Below are positions 9,347-17,760 of a stretch of DNA of 64,000 nucleotides, piece by piece (the first letter of the stretch is position 1; every line of letters starts with the position of its first letter). The DNA is from an uncultured Tateyamaria sp. (lineage in GTDB: Bacteria > Pseudomonadota > Alphaproteobacteria > Rhodobacterales > Rhodobacteraceae). The DNA is taken from positions 1,584,501-1,648,500 of the forward strand of contig NZ_CANNDS010000001.1 in NCBI RefSeq assembly GCF_947503415.1. The letters are read 5' to 3'. Position numbers and translations under genes: made by a program. Under the pieces are notes generated by a model, which made no database searches, was not told the DNA's origin, and saw only the letters and a list, made by a program, of their open reading frames with translations.

Positions 9347-10534
9347 GTGTCTGAACAAGAAATAGAAATTCGTGTGGTGCCAAGCCTGTCCCAGATCCCG
9401 GAGGCCGAATGGGATGCCTGCGCCTGCCCCGAAGCGGCGCAGGGCGGCAGGTCCAATGACCCGTTTACCACGCACCGTTTCCTGAAGGCGCTGGAGGACA
9501 GCAATTCGGTGGGCGCAGGCACCGGATGGCAGCCGCAATACTTGCAAGCCGTGGCAGACGGTCAGACCATCGGTTTCGCGCCGATGTACGCCAAGAACCA
9601 CAGCCAAGGCGAATACATCTTTGACCACAATTGGGCGCACGCGTTCGAGCGGGCAGGCGGGCGTTATTATCCAAAGCTACAGATCGCCGTGCCGCATACG
9701 CCCGCCACGGGCCGCAGGTTCCTGACGCACCCTGATTTCCGCGAGTTGGGCATGCGCGGCCTGATCTCGGGCGCGGTACAATTGGCCGAAAACAACAACC
9801 TCAGCTCGCTGCACGTGACCTTTTGCACAGAAGAGGAACGCGACTTCGGCGCGGACCTTGGCCTCATGCCCCGCGCAACACAGCAATTCCACTGGTTGAA
9901 CGACGGATACGCGTCCTTCGACGATTTCCTCGCCACTCTGTCCAGCCGCAAGCGCAAGAACATCCGCAAGGAGCGTAAGCAGGCTCAGGAGTTTGGTGGC
10001 ACGATCCACGTGCTGACGGGCGATGATCTGCGGCCAGAACACTGGGACGCGTTCTGGCGCTTTTACCAGGACACCGGCGCGCGCAAGTGGGGCACGCCGT
10101 ACCTCACCCGCCGCTTCTTTGACATTGCACACGAGACGATGGCCGATGATATGGCGCTGGTGCTGGCCGAACGCGAAGGTCGCTATGTGGCGGGCGCGTT
10201 GAACTTTTTTGGCGCACAGGCGTTATATGGCCGGTACTGGGGCTGCACGGAACACCATCCCTGCCTGCATTTCGAGCTGTGCTATTATCAGGCCATCGAC
10301 ATCGCGATCCAGCACGGATTGCAACGGGTCGAGGCAGGGGCACAGGGCGAACACAAGCTGGCACGGGGATATTTGCCAACACAGACTCACAGCCTGCACT
10401 GGATCGGGGACGCGGGCTTTGCCGATGCCGTCGCCCGTTACCTCGAAGCCGAGCGTGAGGCGGTGGAAGAGGAAATAGAAATTCTCACGGATTACGGGCC
10501 CTTCAAAAAGGTCCAGATCGAGGAACAGGAATAA
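9347..10534 (+). CDS. COG3146-type predicted N-acyltransferase (GNAT/FemAB-like)
   Basis: A roughly 395-residue member of the COG3146 (DUF482) family, in which GNAT-like or FemAB-like folds are predicted. Visible blocks are [49 protein letters not shown] and a central [15 protein letters not shown] segment. The biochemical substrate is unknown. I favour the GTG at 9347, with GGGGAAGG five bases upstream; a GTG at 9308 and an ATG at 9317 are in frame further up. The stop overlaps the next start by one base (TAATG), indicating coupling to the dehydratase gene. Confidence 0.85.
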   Translation: MSEQEIEIRVVPSLSQIPEAEWDACACPEAAQGGRSNDPFTTHRFLKALEDSNSVGAGTGWQPQYLQAVADGQTIGFAPMYAKNHSQGEYIFDHNWAHAFERAGGRYYPKLQIAVPHTPATGRRFLTHPDFRELGMRGLISGAVQLAENNNLSSLHVTFCTEEERDFGADLGLMPRATQQFHWLNDGYASFDDFLATLSSRKRKNIRKERKQAQEFGGTIHVLTGDDLRPEHWDAFWRFYQDTGARKWGTPYLTRRFFDIAHETMADDMALVLAEREGRYVAGALNFFGAQALYGRYWGCTEHHPCLHFELCYYQAIDIAIQHGLQRVEAGAQGEHKLARGYLPTQTHSLHWIGDAGFADAVARYLEAEREAVEEEIEILTDYGPFKKVQIEEQE

Positions 10535-10827
10535 TGGAAAAGCTCAGCGACGAGACACGCGGCACCCTTCTGGACCCGCTGTTTGCAACCGGATGGGCCA
10601 TGACGGACGGGCGCGACGCCATCCACAAGACGTTCGAGTTCAAGGATTTCGTGGATGCCTTCGCATGGATGACCCGCGCCGCCATCTGGGCCGAGAAATG
10701 GGACCATCATCCAGAGTGGTTCAATGTCTACAAGCGTGTCGAAGTGACACTGACGACCCATGATGTGGGTGGACTGAGCACGCTGGATGTGAAACTGGCC
10801 CGCAAACTCGACAGCCTGACGGACTAA
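10534..10827 (+). CDS. phhB: Pterin-4a-carbinolamine dehydratase
   Basis: A 97-residue PCD/DCoH protein. The family signature is intact: [20 protein letters not shown] followed by THD and a downstream Asp. It dehydrates 4a-hydroxytetrahydrobiopterin during pterin recycling, though many bacterial copies lack a partner aromatic hydroxylase and act on other pterins. No phenylalanine hydroxylase is in this window. It is embedded in the RidA-to-MscS operon, one base overlapping upstream and three bases from the channel gene. Confidence 0.93.
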   Translation: MEKLSDETRGTLLDPLFATGWAMTDGRDAIHKTFEFKDFVDAFAWMTRAAIWAEKWDHHPEWFNVYKRVEVTLTTHDVGGLSTLDVKLARKLDSLTD

Positions 10828-10830
10828 ATC

Positions 10831-11685
10831 ATGGACTATATCAACGACCTGCTTGCCACAGAACTGTGGGAAGGCAACACGCTTGGCGACTACCTGTCAC
10901 TGGAATTCCTGGCCTCCATCGTGGGATCGGTGGTGGCCGCAATCGTAATCCTGATCATTGGTTGGACAATCGCCGCATGGCTGGGCCGCCGGGTGCGCAA
11001 GATCGGGCTGAACCACGAACATCTGGACGACACGCTGTTCAACTTCCTCGGCTCCATCGTGCGCTACGTGGTGCTGGGCTTCACATTCCTGATCGTGCTG
11101 AACACGTTCGGGGTGCAGACCACGTCGGTCGTGGCGGCGGTGGGTGCGGCGGGCCTTGCCATCGGTCTGGCCCTACAAGGCACCCTGTCCAATATTGCCG
11201 CCGGGGTCATGCTGATCCTGTTCCGCCCGCTCAAGATCGGGGATTTCGTGGATGTGGCGGGCAAGATGGGCACGGTCAAGGACGTCACCCTGAACTTCAC
11301 CGAACTGGCGGATCTGGGCAATGCGCAGGTCATCATCCCCAACTCCGAAGTGTGGGGGAACGTGATCACCAACTATTCGATCTACGACACGCGCCGGGCC
11401 GAATGGACCTTTGGCGTGGGCTATGGCGTGAACCTGAAACAGGCCGAAGATACGATCCGCGACACGATCATGGCCGACGACAGGTCGATGACGGACCCTG
11501 AGCCGTTCATTCAGGTGAACAACCTTGGCGACAGTTCGGTCGATTTTCTGGTGCGGGTCTGGTGCAAAAGCGGCGATTACTTCCAGTATCAGGCCGATAT
11601 GAAGCGCAAGGTCAAAGAGGCGCTGGACGACGCAGGCGTCGACATCCCGTTCCCCACGCGCACGCTGGTCCAGGCGGCAGAATAA
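10831..11685 (+). CDS. Mechanosensitive ion channel, MscS family
   Basis: A 284-residue small-conductance mechanosensitive channel. Three N-terminal membrane segments are followed by the pore-lining helix VVAAVGAAGLAIGLALQGTLSN, rich in Ala and Gly as in MscS TM3, then the beta domain (FRPLKIGDFVDVAGKMGTV, VIIPNSEVWGNVITNYS) and a C-terminal alpha/beta region. It opens under membrane tension to relieve hypo-osmotic shock. Last gene of the operon; a strong terminator lies about 20 bases past the stop. Confidence 0.95.
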   Translation: MDYINDLLATELWEGNTLGDYLSLEFLASIVGSVVAAIVILIIGWTIAAWLGRRVRKIGLNHEHLDDTLFNFLGSIVRYVVLGFTFLIVLNTFGVQTTSVVAAVGAAGLAIGLALQGTLSNIAAGVMLILFRPLKIGDFVDVAGKMGTVKDVTLNFTELADLGNAQVIIPNSEVWGNVITNYSIYDTRRAEWTFGVGYGVNLKQAEDTIRDTIMADDRSMTDPEPFIQVNNLGDSSVDFLVRVWCKSGDYFQYQADMKRKVKEALDDAGVDIPFPTRTLVQAAE

Positions 11686-11705
11686 ATCCAAACGTGATCC
11701 AAATG

Positions 11706-11733
11706 AAAAAGGCCCCCGATCCGGGGGCCTTTT
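11706..11733. terminator. Bidirectional rho-independent terminator
   Basis: Hairpin AAAGGCCCCC-GATC-GGGGGCCTTT flanked by an A-run on the left and a T-run on the right. It sits between convergent mscS (plus) and the peroxiredoxin gene (minus), so it can terminate both. Confidence 0.93.
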
Positions 11734-11759
11734 GCTACATCTTTGATTTGGCGCGCCGA

Positions 11760-12248
11760 TCAGAGCGTTTCCAGCAGCGCCTCACCACCCGACACGTCGC
11801 AGACGCCGGGGTTTTCTTCTTCTTGAAGTACAGTCACCTTGCCGTCCTCAACCACCATCGCGTAGCGGGTTGACCGGTCATAAAGACCCACGGGCGGCGC
11901 GGTGAACGCGCGGCCCATCGCCTTGGTAAACGTGGCATCGGGATCACCCAGCATGGTGATGCCCGCCTTGGTTGCCCCGGTGGCATCGCCCCACGCGCCC
12001 ATGACAAAGGGGTCGTTGACGGACACGCAGATCACCTCGTCCACGCCCTTGGCCTTGAACTGGTCGATGGTGCGGATGAAGCTCGGAACATGCGCCGTGC
12101 TGCACGTGCCGGTATAGGCGCCGGGCAGGGCAAAGATCACGACCTTGCGGCCTTTGGTCTTGTCGCCAAGGTTGACCTGCTCGGGGCCGTCGCCACCCAA
12201 ATGAACCAGAGTTGCTTGGGGCAGAGTGTCGCCAACGGAAATAGCCAT
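11760..12248 (-). CDS. Peroxiredoxin, PrxII/Prx5 type
   Basis: A 162-residue thiol peroxidase starting MAISVGDTLPQATL, chosen for the AAAGGCG site upstream and for the family's usual start; an upstream extension lacks similarity. The peroxidatic Cys lies in PGAYTGTCSTAHVPSF, and a second Cys near the C-terminus (NPGVCDVSGGEALLE) is a candidate resolving residue. The family reduces H2O2 and alkyl hydroperoxides using glutaredoxin or thioredoxin. It is divergent from the FAD reductase gene with an 86-base shared promoter region, and convergent with mscS across the terminator. Confidence 0.94.
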   Translation of the reverse strand: MAISVGDTLPQATLVHLGGDGPEQVNLGDKTKGRKVVIFALPGAYTGTCSTAHVPSFIRTIDQFKAKGVDEVICVSVNDPFVMGAWGDATGATKAGITMLGDPDATFTKAMGRAFTAPPVGLYDRSTRYAMVVEDGKVTVLQEEENPGVCDVSGGEALLETL

Positions 12249-12334
12249 GATGTGCGCCTTTCTTGGAATTGCGTCTGTGTCCCCCTGCGATATAGGCTGC
12301 GCCACGGCAGAGGGCGAGGGCAAAGGTGAAGAAC

Positions 12335-13537
12335 ATGAGCCATGTTGTGGTCATCGGAGCAGGGCAGGCGGGGTCTTCTTGCGTCGCCAAACTGCGCAAT
12401 GGCGGGTTTGAGGGGCGGGTGACGCTGATCGGGTCCGAGCCTGCGCTGCCCTATCAGCGCCCGCCCTTGTCCAAGGCTTATCTGCTGGGCGAGATGCCGC
12501 TGGAACGCATGTTCCTGCGCCCCGACAGTTTTTACACTGACAACGATATTGAGGTGCGGACTGGTGAAACTGTGACCGCCATTGATACGTCGGCTCAGAC
12601 GGTCACGCTTGGTGAAGAGGTGATGGAGTACACGGACCTTGTCCTGACCACCGGGTCCACCCCCAACCGCCTGCCCGCAGCCATCGGCGGAGACTTGAAC
12701 GGGGTCTTCACCGTCCGTGATCTTGCGGATGTCGATGCCATGGCCCCATGGTGCAAGCAGGGCAAGACGGCCCTGATCGTCGGTGGTGGCTACATCGGGC
12801 TTGAAGCGGCGGCAGTCTGCTGCAAGTTGGGCCTGAACGTGGTGCTGGTCGAAATGGCCGACCGCATCCTGCAGCGGGTGGCAGCGCCTGAGACCAGCGA
12901 TTACTTCCGCAGCCTGCACACCTCGCATGGCGTGGACCTGCGCGAAGGAGTCGGCCTGACGCGCCTCACAGGCGACGGCAACGTGACGGGTGCTGACCTG
13001 ACGGACGGCACCAGCCTCGACGTGGACCTCGTGATCGTGGGTGTCGGGATCACACCCGCCACACAGTTGGCCGAAGCGGCAGGGATCACGCTCGACAACG
13101 GCATCGCAACGGATGCCCAGGGCCGCACCTCCGCCCCCCATGTCTGGGCCGCGGGCGACTGCGCGTCCTTCCCCTACAAAGACGACCGCATCCGCCTGGA
13201 ATCCGTGCCCAACGCCATTGATCAGGCCGAATGCGTGGCTGAAAACATCATGGGCGCGGCCAAGGACTATGTCGCAAGGCCATGGTTCTGGTCCGACCAA
13301 TACGACGTGAAACTGCAGATCGCAGGGCTGAACACCGGCTACGACCACGTGGTCACGCGCGACGGCGGCGCAGCCAAATCCTTCTGGTACTACGCGGGCG
13401 ACACATTGCTGGCCGTGGATGCCGCCAACGATCCGCGCGCCTACATGATCGGCAAACGGCTGATCGAGGCAGGCAAGACGGCGGACCCGGCGGTTGTGGC
13501 CGACCCCGAAGGCGACCTGAAAGCCATGCTCAAGTGA
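12335..13537 (+). CDS. FAD-dependent NAD(P)H oxidoreductase, ferredoxin/rubredoxin reductase-like
   Basis: About 400 residues of the pyridine nucleotide-disulfide reductase superfamily without the redox disulfide. The FAD-binding GAGQAG near the start, the NAD(P)-binding GGGYIGLEAAAVCC in the middle and the second FAD motif with WAAGDCASF are seen, followed by a reductase C-terminal domain (ESVPNAIDQAECVAENIMG, WFWSDQYDVKLQIAGL). This layout matches reductases that feed electrons to Rieske ferredoxins or cytochrome P450 systems. No such partner is adjacent, so the electron acceptor is unknown. Start taken at the ATG at 12335. It overlaps rsmD by four bases. Confidence 0.9.
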   Translation: MSHVVVIGAGQAGSSCVAKLRNGGFEGRVTLIGSEPALPYQRPPLSKAYLLGEMPLERMFLRPDSFYTDNDIEVRTGETVTAIDTSAQTVTLGEEVMEYTDLVLTTGSTPNRLPAAIGGDLNGVFTVRDLADVDAMAPWCKQGKTALIVGGGYIGLEAAAVCCKLGLNVVLVEMADRILQRVAAPETSDYFRSLHTSHGVDLREGVGLTRLTGDGNVTGADLTDGTSLDVDLVIVGVGITPATQLAEAAGITLDNGIATDAQGRTSAPHVWAAGDCASFPYKDDRIRLESVPNAIDQAECVAENIMGAAKDYVARPWFWSDQYDVKLQIAGLNTGYDHVVTRDGGAAKSFWYYAGDTLLAVDAANDPRAYMIGKRLIEAGKTADPAVVADPEGDLKAMLK

Positions 13538-14079
13538 GGATCATCGCAGGGCGGTGGCGCGGTATACCGCTTGCAACGGTGGGCAAGGGCGATCCGGGCG
13601 CGCATCTGCGCCCCACGCCCGACCGGGTGCGCGAAAGCCTCTTTTCCATGCTCACCCACCGCGATGTGCTGGACGGTGCCAATGTGCTTGACCTCTTCGC
13701 AGGCACGGGCGCGCTGGGGTTTGAGGCGCTGTCGCGCGGTGCAGCCCACGCCACCTTTGTGGAAAACGGACGGGTTGGGCAAAAGCTGATCGCTGACAAC
13801 ATCAAGAAGCTCGATGCAGGCGATCAGGCAAAGCTGATGCGCACGGACGCTACCAAGTTCAGCACCTGGGACAACCCGACTTTTGACCTGATCTTCCTCG
13901 ATCCACCCTACGGCAAAGGGATGGGGCAAAAGGCACTGGCCGCGATCCGGCCAGCCTGTGCAGAGAACGCCTTGATCGTCTGGGAAGAAAACGCACCGAT
14001 GGCCGCGCCCGAAGGCTATACGATGCTGGACCAACGCCGCTTTGGCGGCACGCATGTCACATTGCTCGAAGCGGAATAG
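13534..14079 (+). CDS. rsmD: 16S rRNA (guanine(966)-N2)-methyltransferase RsmD
   Basis: A 181-residue class I SAM methyltransferase. It starts at GTG 13534 within the stop of the preceding gene (GTGA overlap) with MRIIAGRWRGIPL, the usual RsmD opening. Further motifs are RPTPDRVRESLFSML, DLFAGTGALGFEALSRGA (SAM binding) and the catalytic DPPY in FLDPPYGKG. It methylates G966 of 16S rRNA. Translational coupling to the reductase is probably positional rather than functional. Confidence 0.95.
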   Translation: MRIIAGRWRGIPLATVGKGDPGAHLRPTPDRVRESLFSMLTHRDVLDGANVLDLFAGTGALGFEALSRGAAHATFVENGRVGQKLIADNIKKLDAGDQAKLMRTDATKFSTWDNPTFDLIFLDPPYGKGMGQKALAAIRPACAENALIVWEENAPMAAPEGYTMLDQRRFGGTHVTLLEAE

Positions 14080-14124
14080 GGCGCATCAAGATGCGCCTTA
14101 CGGTAAGGCGGATCTCGATCCGCC
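14080..14124. terminator. Triple-palindrome element between rsmD and map
   Basis: Three inverted repeats in a row: GGCGCATC-AA-GATGCGCC (14080-14097), TTAC-G-GTAA (14098-14106) and GGCGGATC-TC-GATCCGCC (14107-14124). It begins one base after the rsmD stop and lies 7 bases before the convergent map stop. The hairpins could terminate or stabilise both transcripts, but there is no T-run, so a REP-like repeat is equally possible. Confidence 0.6.
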
Positions 14125-14131
14125 ATGCACT

Positions 14132-14956
14132 TCAGCCATAGGTCGGATGAAACGTCCCGGCAGGCGACAGGGTAAAGATTTCGACCCCGTTCTCGGTCAC
14201 GCCAACCGAATGTTCGAATTGCGCCGACAGCGACTTGTCGCGGGTCACGGCAGTCCAGTCATCGGCCAGCGTCTTGGTCTCGGGGCGGCCAAGGTTCACC
14301 ATCGGCTCGATCGTAAAGAACATGCCCGGCTCCAGCACCGCACCCGTGCCTGGACGGCCATAGTGCAGCACATTCGGCGGCGCGTGGAACACGCGGCCCA
14401 GACCATGGCCACAGAAATCGCGCACGACTGACATGCGGTGGCTTTCAACAAAACTCTGGATGGCATGGCCGATATCACCAAAGGTGTTGCCCGGCTTCAC
14501 GGCTTCGATCCCGCGCATCAGGCTGTCATGGGTGATCTCGATCAACCGCTCGGCCTTGCGCGGCAGTTTGCCCGCCACGAACATGCGGGACGTGTCGCCA
14601 AACCAGCCATCTACGATGACAGTGACGTCAATGTTCAGAATGTCGCCTTCTTTCAGAACCTTGTCGCCCGGAATGCCGTGACACACTACGTGGTTCACAC
14701 TGATGCAGCTGGCGTGCTTGTAGCCTTTGTAGCCGATCGTGGCAGATTTCGCGCCCGCTGCCTCGACCATATCGGTGATGACTTTGTCGATGACACCGGT
14801 GGTTTGCCCCGGAAACACGTGCGCCGACATCGCGTCGAGAATCTCGGCCGCAAGCCGACCTGCCGCGTGCATCCCGGCAAAGTCCGATGGGTCATATATG
14901 CGAATGCCATCCTTTGTCAGACGGCCGCGTGTCTCGTGGTTCAAGGTGCGCTCCAT
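14132..14956 (-). CDS. map: Methionine aminopeptidase, type I
   Basis: A 274-residue MetAP that removes the initiator methionine from nascent proteins. Metal ligands and signature blocks are present: NIDVTVIVDGWFGDTSRMF (two Asp), FCGHGLGRVFHAPPNV (His), FTIEPM (Glu) and EHSVGVTENGVEIFT (Glu), plus the substrate His in CHGIPGD. The N-terminus is slightly extended compared with the E. coli enzyme. It lies 50 bases downstream of sfsA on the same strand and probably shares its transcript. Confidence 0.96.
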   Translation of the reverse strand: MERTLNHETRGRLTKDGIRIYDPSDFAGMHAAGRLAAEILDAMSAHVFPGQTTGVIDKVITDMVEAAGAKSATIGYKGYKHASCISVNHVVCHGIPGDKVLKEGDILNIDVTVIVDGWFGDTSRMFVAGKLPRKAERLIEITHDSLMRGIEAVKPGNTFGDIGHAIQSFVESHRMSVVRDFCGHGLGRVFHAPPNVLHYGRPGTGAVLEPGMFFTIEPMVNLGRPETKTLADDWTAVTRDKSLSAQFEHSVGVTENGVEIFTLSPAGTFHPTYG

Positions 14957-15006
14957 AGGCGTTATCGGTCAGAACATACTGCACTGCGGCAAAAAGGGCC
15001 AGCAGG

Positions 15007-15711
15007 TCATAGGGCAACAGAAATGGGCGCACCAACCTGTACGCCCTTTGGGGATATATGGGTGCCCAAACAGACGGTTTCCACCCCCGCCCCCGACGCC
15101 GCCGCATAGGCGCTGGCATAGGTCGGGTCGATATCGGCGGCCAATGTGAACCGCGTGCAATCGGTACGCTGCACCAAATACAGCATCACAGCCCGGTGCC
15201 CAGCCTCTGTCATACGGGCCAATTCCGCCAAATGCTTGGCCCCGCGGGCGGTCACAGAGTCGGGAAATTCGGCCAATCCGGGCTGGCGTGACAAGGTGAC
15301 AGACTTCACCTCCACATAGGCATCGGGCAAGCCCGCGCCCTGCAATAGAAAGTCGATCCGGCTGCCTTCCCCATATTTTTGCTCAGGCCGCACGGTGGTG
15401 TAGCCGTCAAACCCCGGCACCTCGCCCGCCTCGAACGCGGCCCGCAATGCCTTGTTCGGAACAGCGGTATCGACGCCGATAAAATGCCCGTCCCCATGTT
15501 CTACCAGCCGCCAACCGTACTTCAGCTTCTTCTTCGGATCGTCATTCGGCTCCAGCCAGATGCGCATCCCCGGCTCTGCCAGCCCCATCATCGAACCCGG
15601 GTTTGCGCAATGCGCCACCACCTCGCGCCCATCTGCAAGCGTACAATCTGCCAGAAACCGTTTGTAGCGGCGGATCAGGGTGGCAGGCACAAGTTCGGTT
15701 TGAAAGCGCAT
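15007..15711 (-). CDS. sfsA: SfsA family DNA/RNA nuclease-like protein
   Basis: A 234-residue SfsA (sugar fermentation stimulation) family protein. The N-terminal OB-like segment (LIRRYKRFLADCTLADG, VVAHCANPGSMMGL) is followed by the nuclease-like core with RIDFLLQG and DAYVEVKSVTL, matching the Asp, Glu-x-Lys arrangement of the PD-(D/E)XK fold. The role in the cell is not settled. It is divergent from the molybdopterin-binding protein gene, 48 bases apart. Confidence 0.93.
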   Translation of the reverse strand: MRFQTELVPATLIRRYKRFLADCTLADGREVVAHCANPGSMMGLAEPGMRIWLEPNDDPKKKLKYGWRLVEHGDGHFIGVDTAVPNKALRAAFEAGEVPGFDGYTTVRPEQKYGEGSRIDFLLQGAGLPDAYVEVKSVTLSRQPGLAEFPDSVTARGAKHLAELARMTEAGHRAVMLYLVQRTDCTRFTLAADIDPTYASAYAAASGAGVETVCLGTHISPKGVQVGAPISVAL

Positions 15712-15759
15712 GGGCGCAGCCCTATACCGTCACAGACCGCACACGCAAGGAGGCGCCAA

Positions 15760-16482
15760 ATGCCCAACCCCACCGCCGCCATGCTGGTGATAGGAGACGA
15801 AATCCTCTCCGGTCGCACCCGCGACGCCAATATGCATTATCTGGCCGGGCAATTGACAGACCACGGCATCGACCTCAAGGAAGTGCGCGTGGTCAGCGAC
15901 GACCGCGACGCGATCATTGCCGCCGTGCAAGCGCTCAGTGCGGGTCACGACACGGTCTTCACCTCTGGCGGCATCGGCCCGACCCATGACGACATCACGG
16001 CTGACTGCATCGCTGCCGCCTTTGATACGCTCATCGACATCCGCGACGACGCCCGCGCGTTGCTGGAGGCGCACTACGCCAAATCGGGCCTCGAACTGAA
16101 CGCCGCACGGCTGCGCATGGCGCGCATCCCGGATGGCGCGACCCTTATCGACAACCCGGTGTCCACGGCCCCCGGCTTCACCATCAAAAACGTGCATGTC
16201 ACGGCGGGGGTGCCTTCGGTGTTTCAAGCCATGGTCGCCTCCGTCCTGCCCACGCTCACAGGCGGTGCGCCTCTTATCTCGAAAACCCTGCGCATCGACC
16301 GGGGCGAGGGCGACATCGCAGGCCCCCTGGGCGATCTGGCCACCGCACATCCCGATCTCAGCATTGGCTGCTACCCGTTCCAGAAAGACGGACGTTACGG
16401 CGCCAACGTGGTTATTCGCGGCACGGACGTGGCAGAGGTGGACACGGCCCTGACCAAGCTGGCCGAGCAATTCTCCGCATGA
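15760..16482 (+). CDS. Molybdopterin-binding (MoaB/CinA N-terminal) domain protein
   Basis: A 240-residue protein starting MPNPTAAMLVIGDEILSG after a strong AAGGAGG site. It has the MoaB/MogA fold signatures ILSGRTRDANMHYLAGQL and FTSGGIGPTHDDIT. It lacks the C-terminal nicotinamide-nucleotide amidase domain of full CinA, so it is the stand-alone short form common in alphaproteobacteria. It likely binds a nucleotide or pterin ligand, with exact function unknown. First gene of a coupled four-gene operon (ATGA overlap with the next gene). Confidence 0.9.
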   Translation: MPNPTAAMLVIGDEILSGRTRDANMHYLAGQLTDHGIDLKEVRVVSDDRDAIIAAVQALSAGHDTVFTSGGIGPTHDDITADCIAAAFDTLIDIRDDARALLEAHYAKSGLELNAARLRMARIPDGATLIDNPVSTAPGFTIKNVHVTAGVPSVFQAMVASVLPTLTGGAPLISKTLRIDRGEGDIAGPLGDLATAHPDLSIGCYPFQKDGRYGANVVIRGTDVAEVDTALTKLAEQFSA

Positions 16483-17195
16483 TCACGCCCGGGGCCTTCT
16501 ACGCCGCCATCGACGGCACATGGCCCGCCGCCGAAATCATGTGTGCAGGACCTTGGACAATTCGAAATGGTCAAGGTGGTGGCAAACGTGTCTCTGCCGC
16601 AACGGCAGAGGAACCCGTCGTGGACCTCACTCAGGCCGAAGACGCCATGCGAGCCATCGGACAGTCTCCGCTCTTTATGGTGCGGCAAGGCGAAGAGGCT
16701 CTCGACCGTCTGCTTGACACCAACGGCTACACTGTCGTGGATCCTACCAATGGCTACATCGCGCCGGTGGATAAACTCACCGACGTCCCCATTCCCCGCG
16801 TCACCGCCTTCGCCATCTGGGAGCCGCTGGCGATCATGGAAGACATTTGGGCAAAGGGCGGGATCGGGCCTGCGCGTTTGGCAATCATGCACCGGGCGAA
16901 AACCAAAACGGCCATTCTCGCAAGGCACAATGACAAGCCCGCTGGTACGGCCTTTGCGGCCATCCACGATGGTATTGCCATGGTCCACGCGGTCGAAGTT
17001 CTGCCGCATCAACGACGCCGGGGCGTTGCCCAATGGATCATGCGCCGTGCCGCCTTCTGGGCAGCAGAAAACGGAGCCAGCCATATCGCGGTCCTGACCA
17101 CGGCGGCCAACACCCCGGCCAACGCGCTCTATCAGGGGTTGGGCTTCACGCATCTCTGCGGCTATCATTACCGAACAGCGCCGGAGAACACATGA
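16479..17195 (+). CDS. GNAT family N-acetyltransferase
   Basis: A 238-residue protein with the GNAT core in its C-terminal half: HAVEVLPHQRRRGVAQWIM supplies the acetyl-CoA pyrophosphate loop (RRRGVA) and ANTPANALYQGLGFTHLCGYHYR is the typical last motif. The N-terminal half (about 1-120) is less conserved and may form a degenerate second GNAT fold. The substrate cannot be told. Both ends overlap neighbours by ATGA, so it is translationally coupled on each side. Confidence 0.85.
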   Translation: MITPGAFYAAIDGTWPAAEIMCAGPWTIRNGQGGGKRVSAATAEEPVVDLTQAEDAMRAIGQSPLFMVRQGEEALDRLLDTNGYTVVDPTNGYIAPVDKLTDVPIPRVTAFAIWEPLAIMEDIWAKGGIGPARLAIMHRAKTKTAILARHNDKPAGTAFAAIHDGIAMVHAVEVLPHQRRRGVAQWIMRRAAFWAAENGASHIAVLTTAANTPANALYQGLGFTHLCGYHYRTAPENT

Positions 17196-17758
17196 CTGAT
17201 CAGCCCACCGCCCTCGACCTGCCCATGGTCGATCCACTGCCCGAAGCGACACAGAAGTATTTCGACGTGTGCGAGGACAAGCTGGGCATGATCCCCAACG
17301 TCCTGAAAGCACACGCTTTTGACATCGACAAGCTGAACGTGTTCACGGCGCTCTATAACGACCTGATGCTGTCAGACAGCGGCCTGACCAAGCTCGAACG
17401 CGAGATGGTAGCTGTTGTCGTCAGTGCGACGAACCACTGCTATTACTGCCTGACAGCACACGGGGCCGCGGTCCGGCAGTTGTCCGACGATCCCGTCTTG
17501 GGAGAACAATTGGTAATGAATTGGCGCGTGGCGCCTGTCACACCCCGGCAACGTGCCATGCTGGATTTTGCCGAAAAGGTCACGTTGGCATCAGCCCAGA
17601 TCGAGGAAACCGACCGCCAAGCGTTGCGTGATCATGGGCTGATCGACCGAGACATTTGGGATCTGGTCAACGTGACCGCCTTTTTCAACATGTCCAACCG
17701 TGTGGCCAGCGCAACTGGTATGCAGCCCAACCCCGAGTATCACGGACAGGCCCGCTAG
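17192..17758 (+). CDS. AhpD-like peroxidase-related protein
   Basis: A 188-residue carboxymuconolactone decarboxylase/AhpD family protein. The active-site CxxC is in NHCYYCLTAHG (Cys83 and Cys86), followed by the helical repeat region with DFAEKVTLASAQI and a C-terminal FFNMSNRVASATGMQPNPEYH. Such proteins act as alkylhydroperoxidases or disulfide reductants. The start at 17192 lies inside the preceding gene's stop. Two bases separate its stop from the next ATG. Confidence 0.9.
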   Translation: MTDQPTALDLPMVDPLPEATQKYFDVCEDKLGMIPNVLKAHAFDIDKLNVFTALYNDLMLSDSGLTKLEREMVAVVVSATNHCYYCLTAHGAAVRQLSDDPVLGEQLVMNWRVAPVTPRQRAMLDFAEKVTLASAQIEETDRQALRDHGLIDRDIWDLVNVTAFFNMSNRVASATGMQPNPEYHGQAR

Positions 17759-17760
17759 GT

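Noticed and set aside
12137-13348. 403-codon frame antisense to the FAD reductase
   Set aside because: Shadow of an evident reductase gene.
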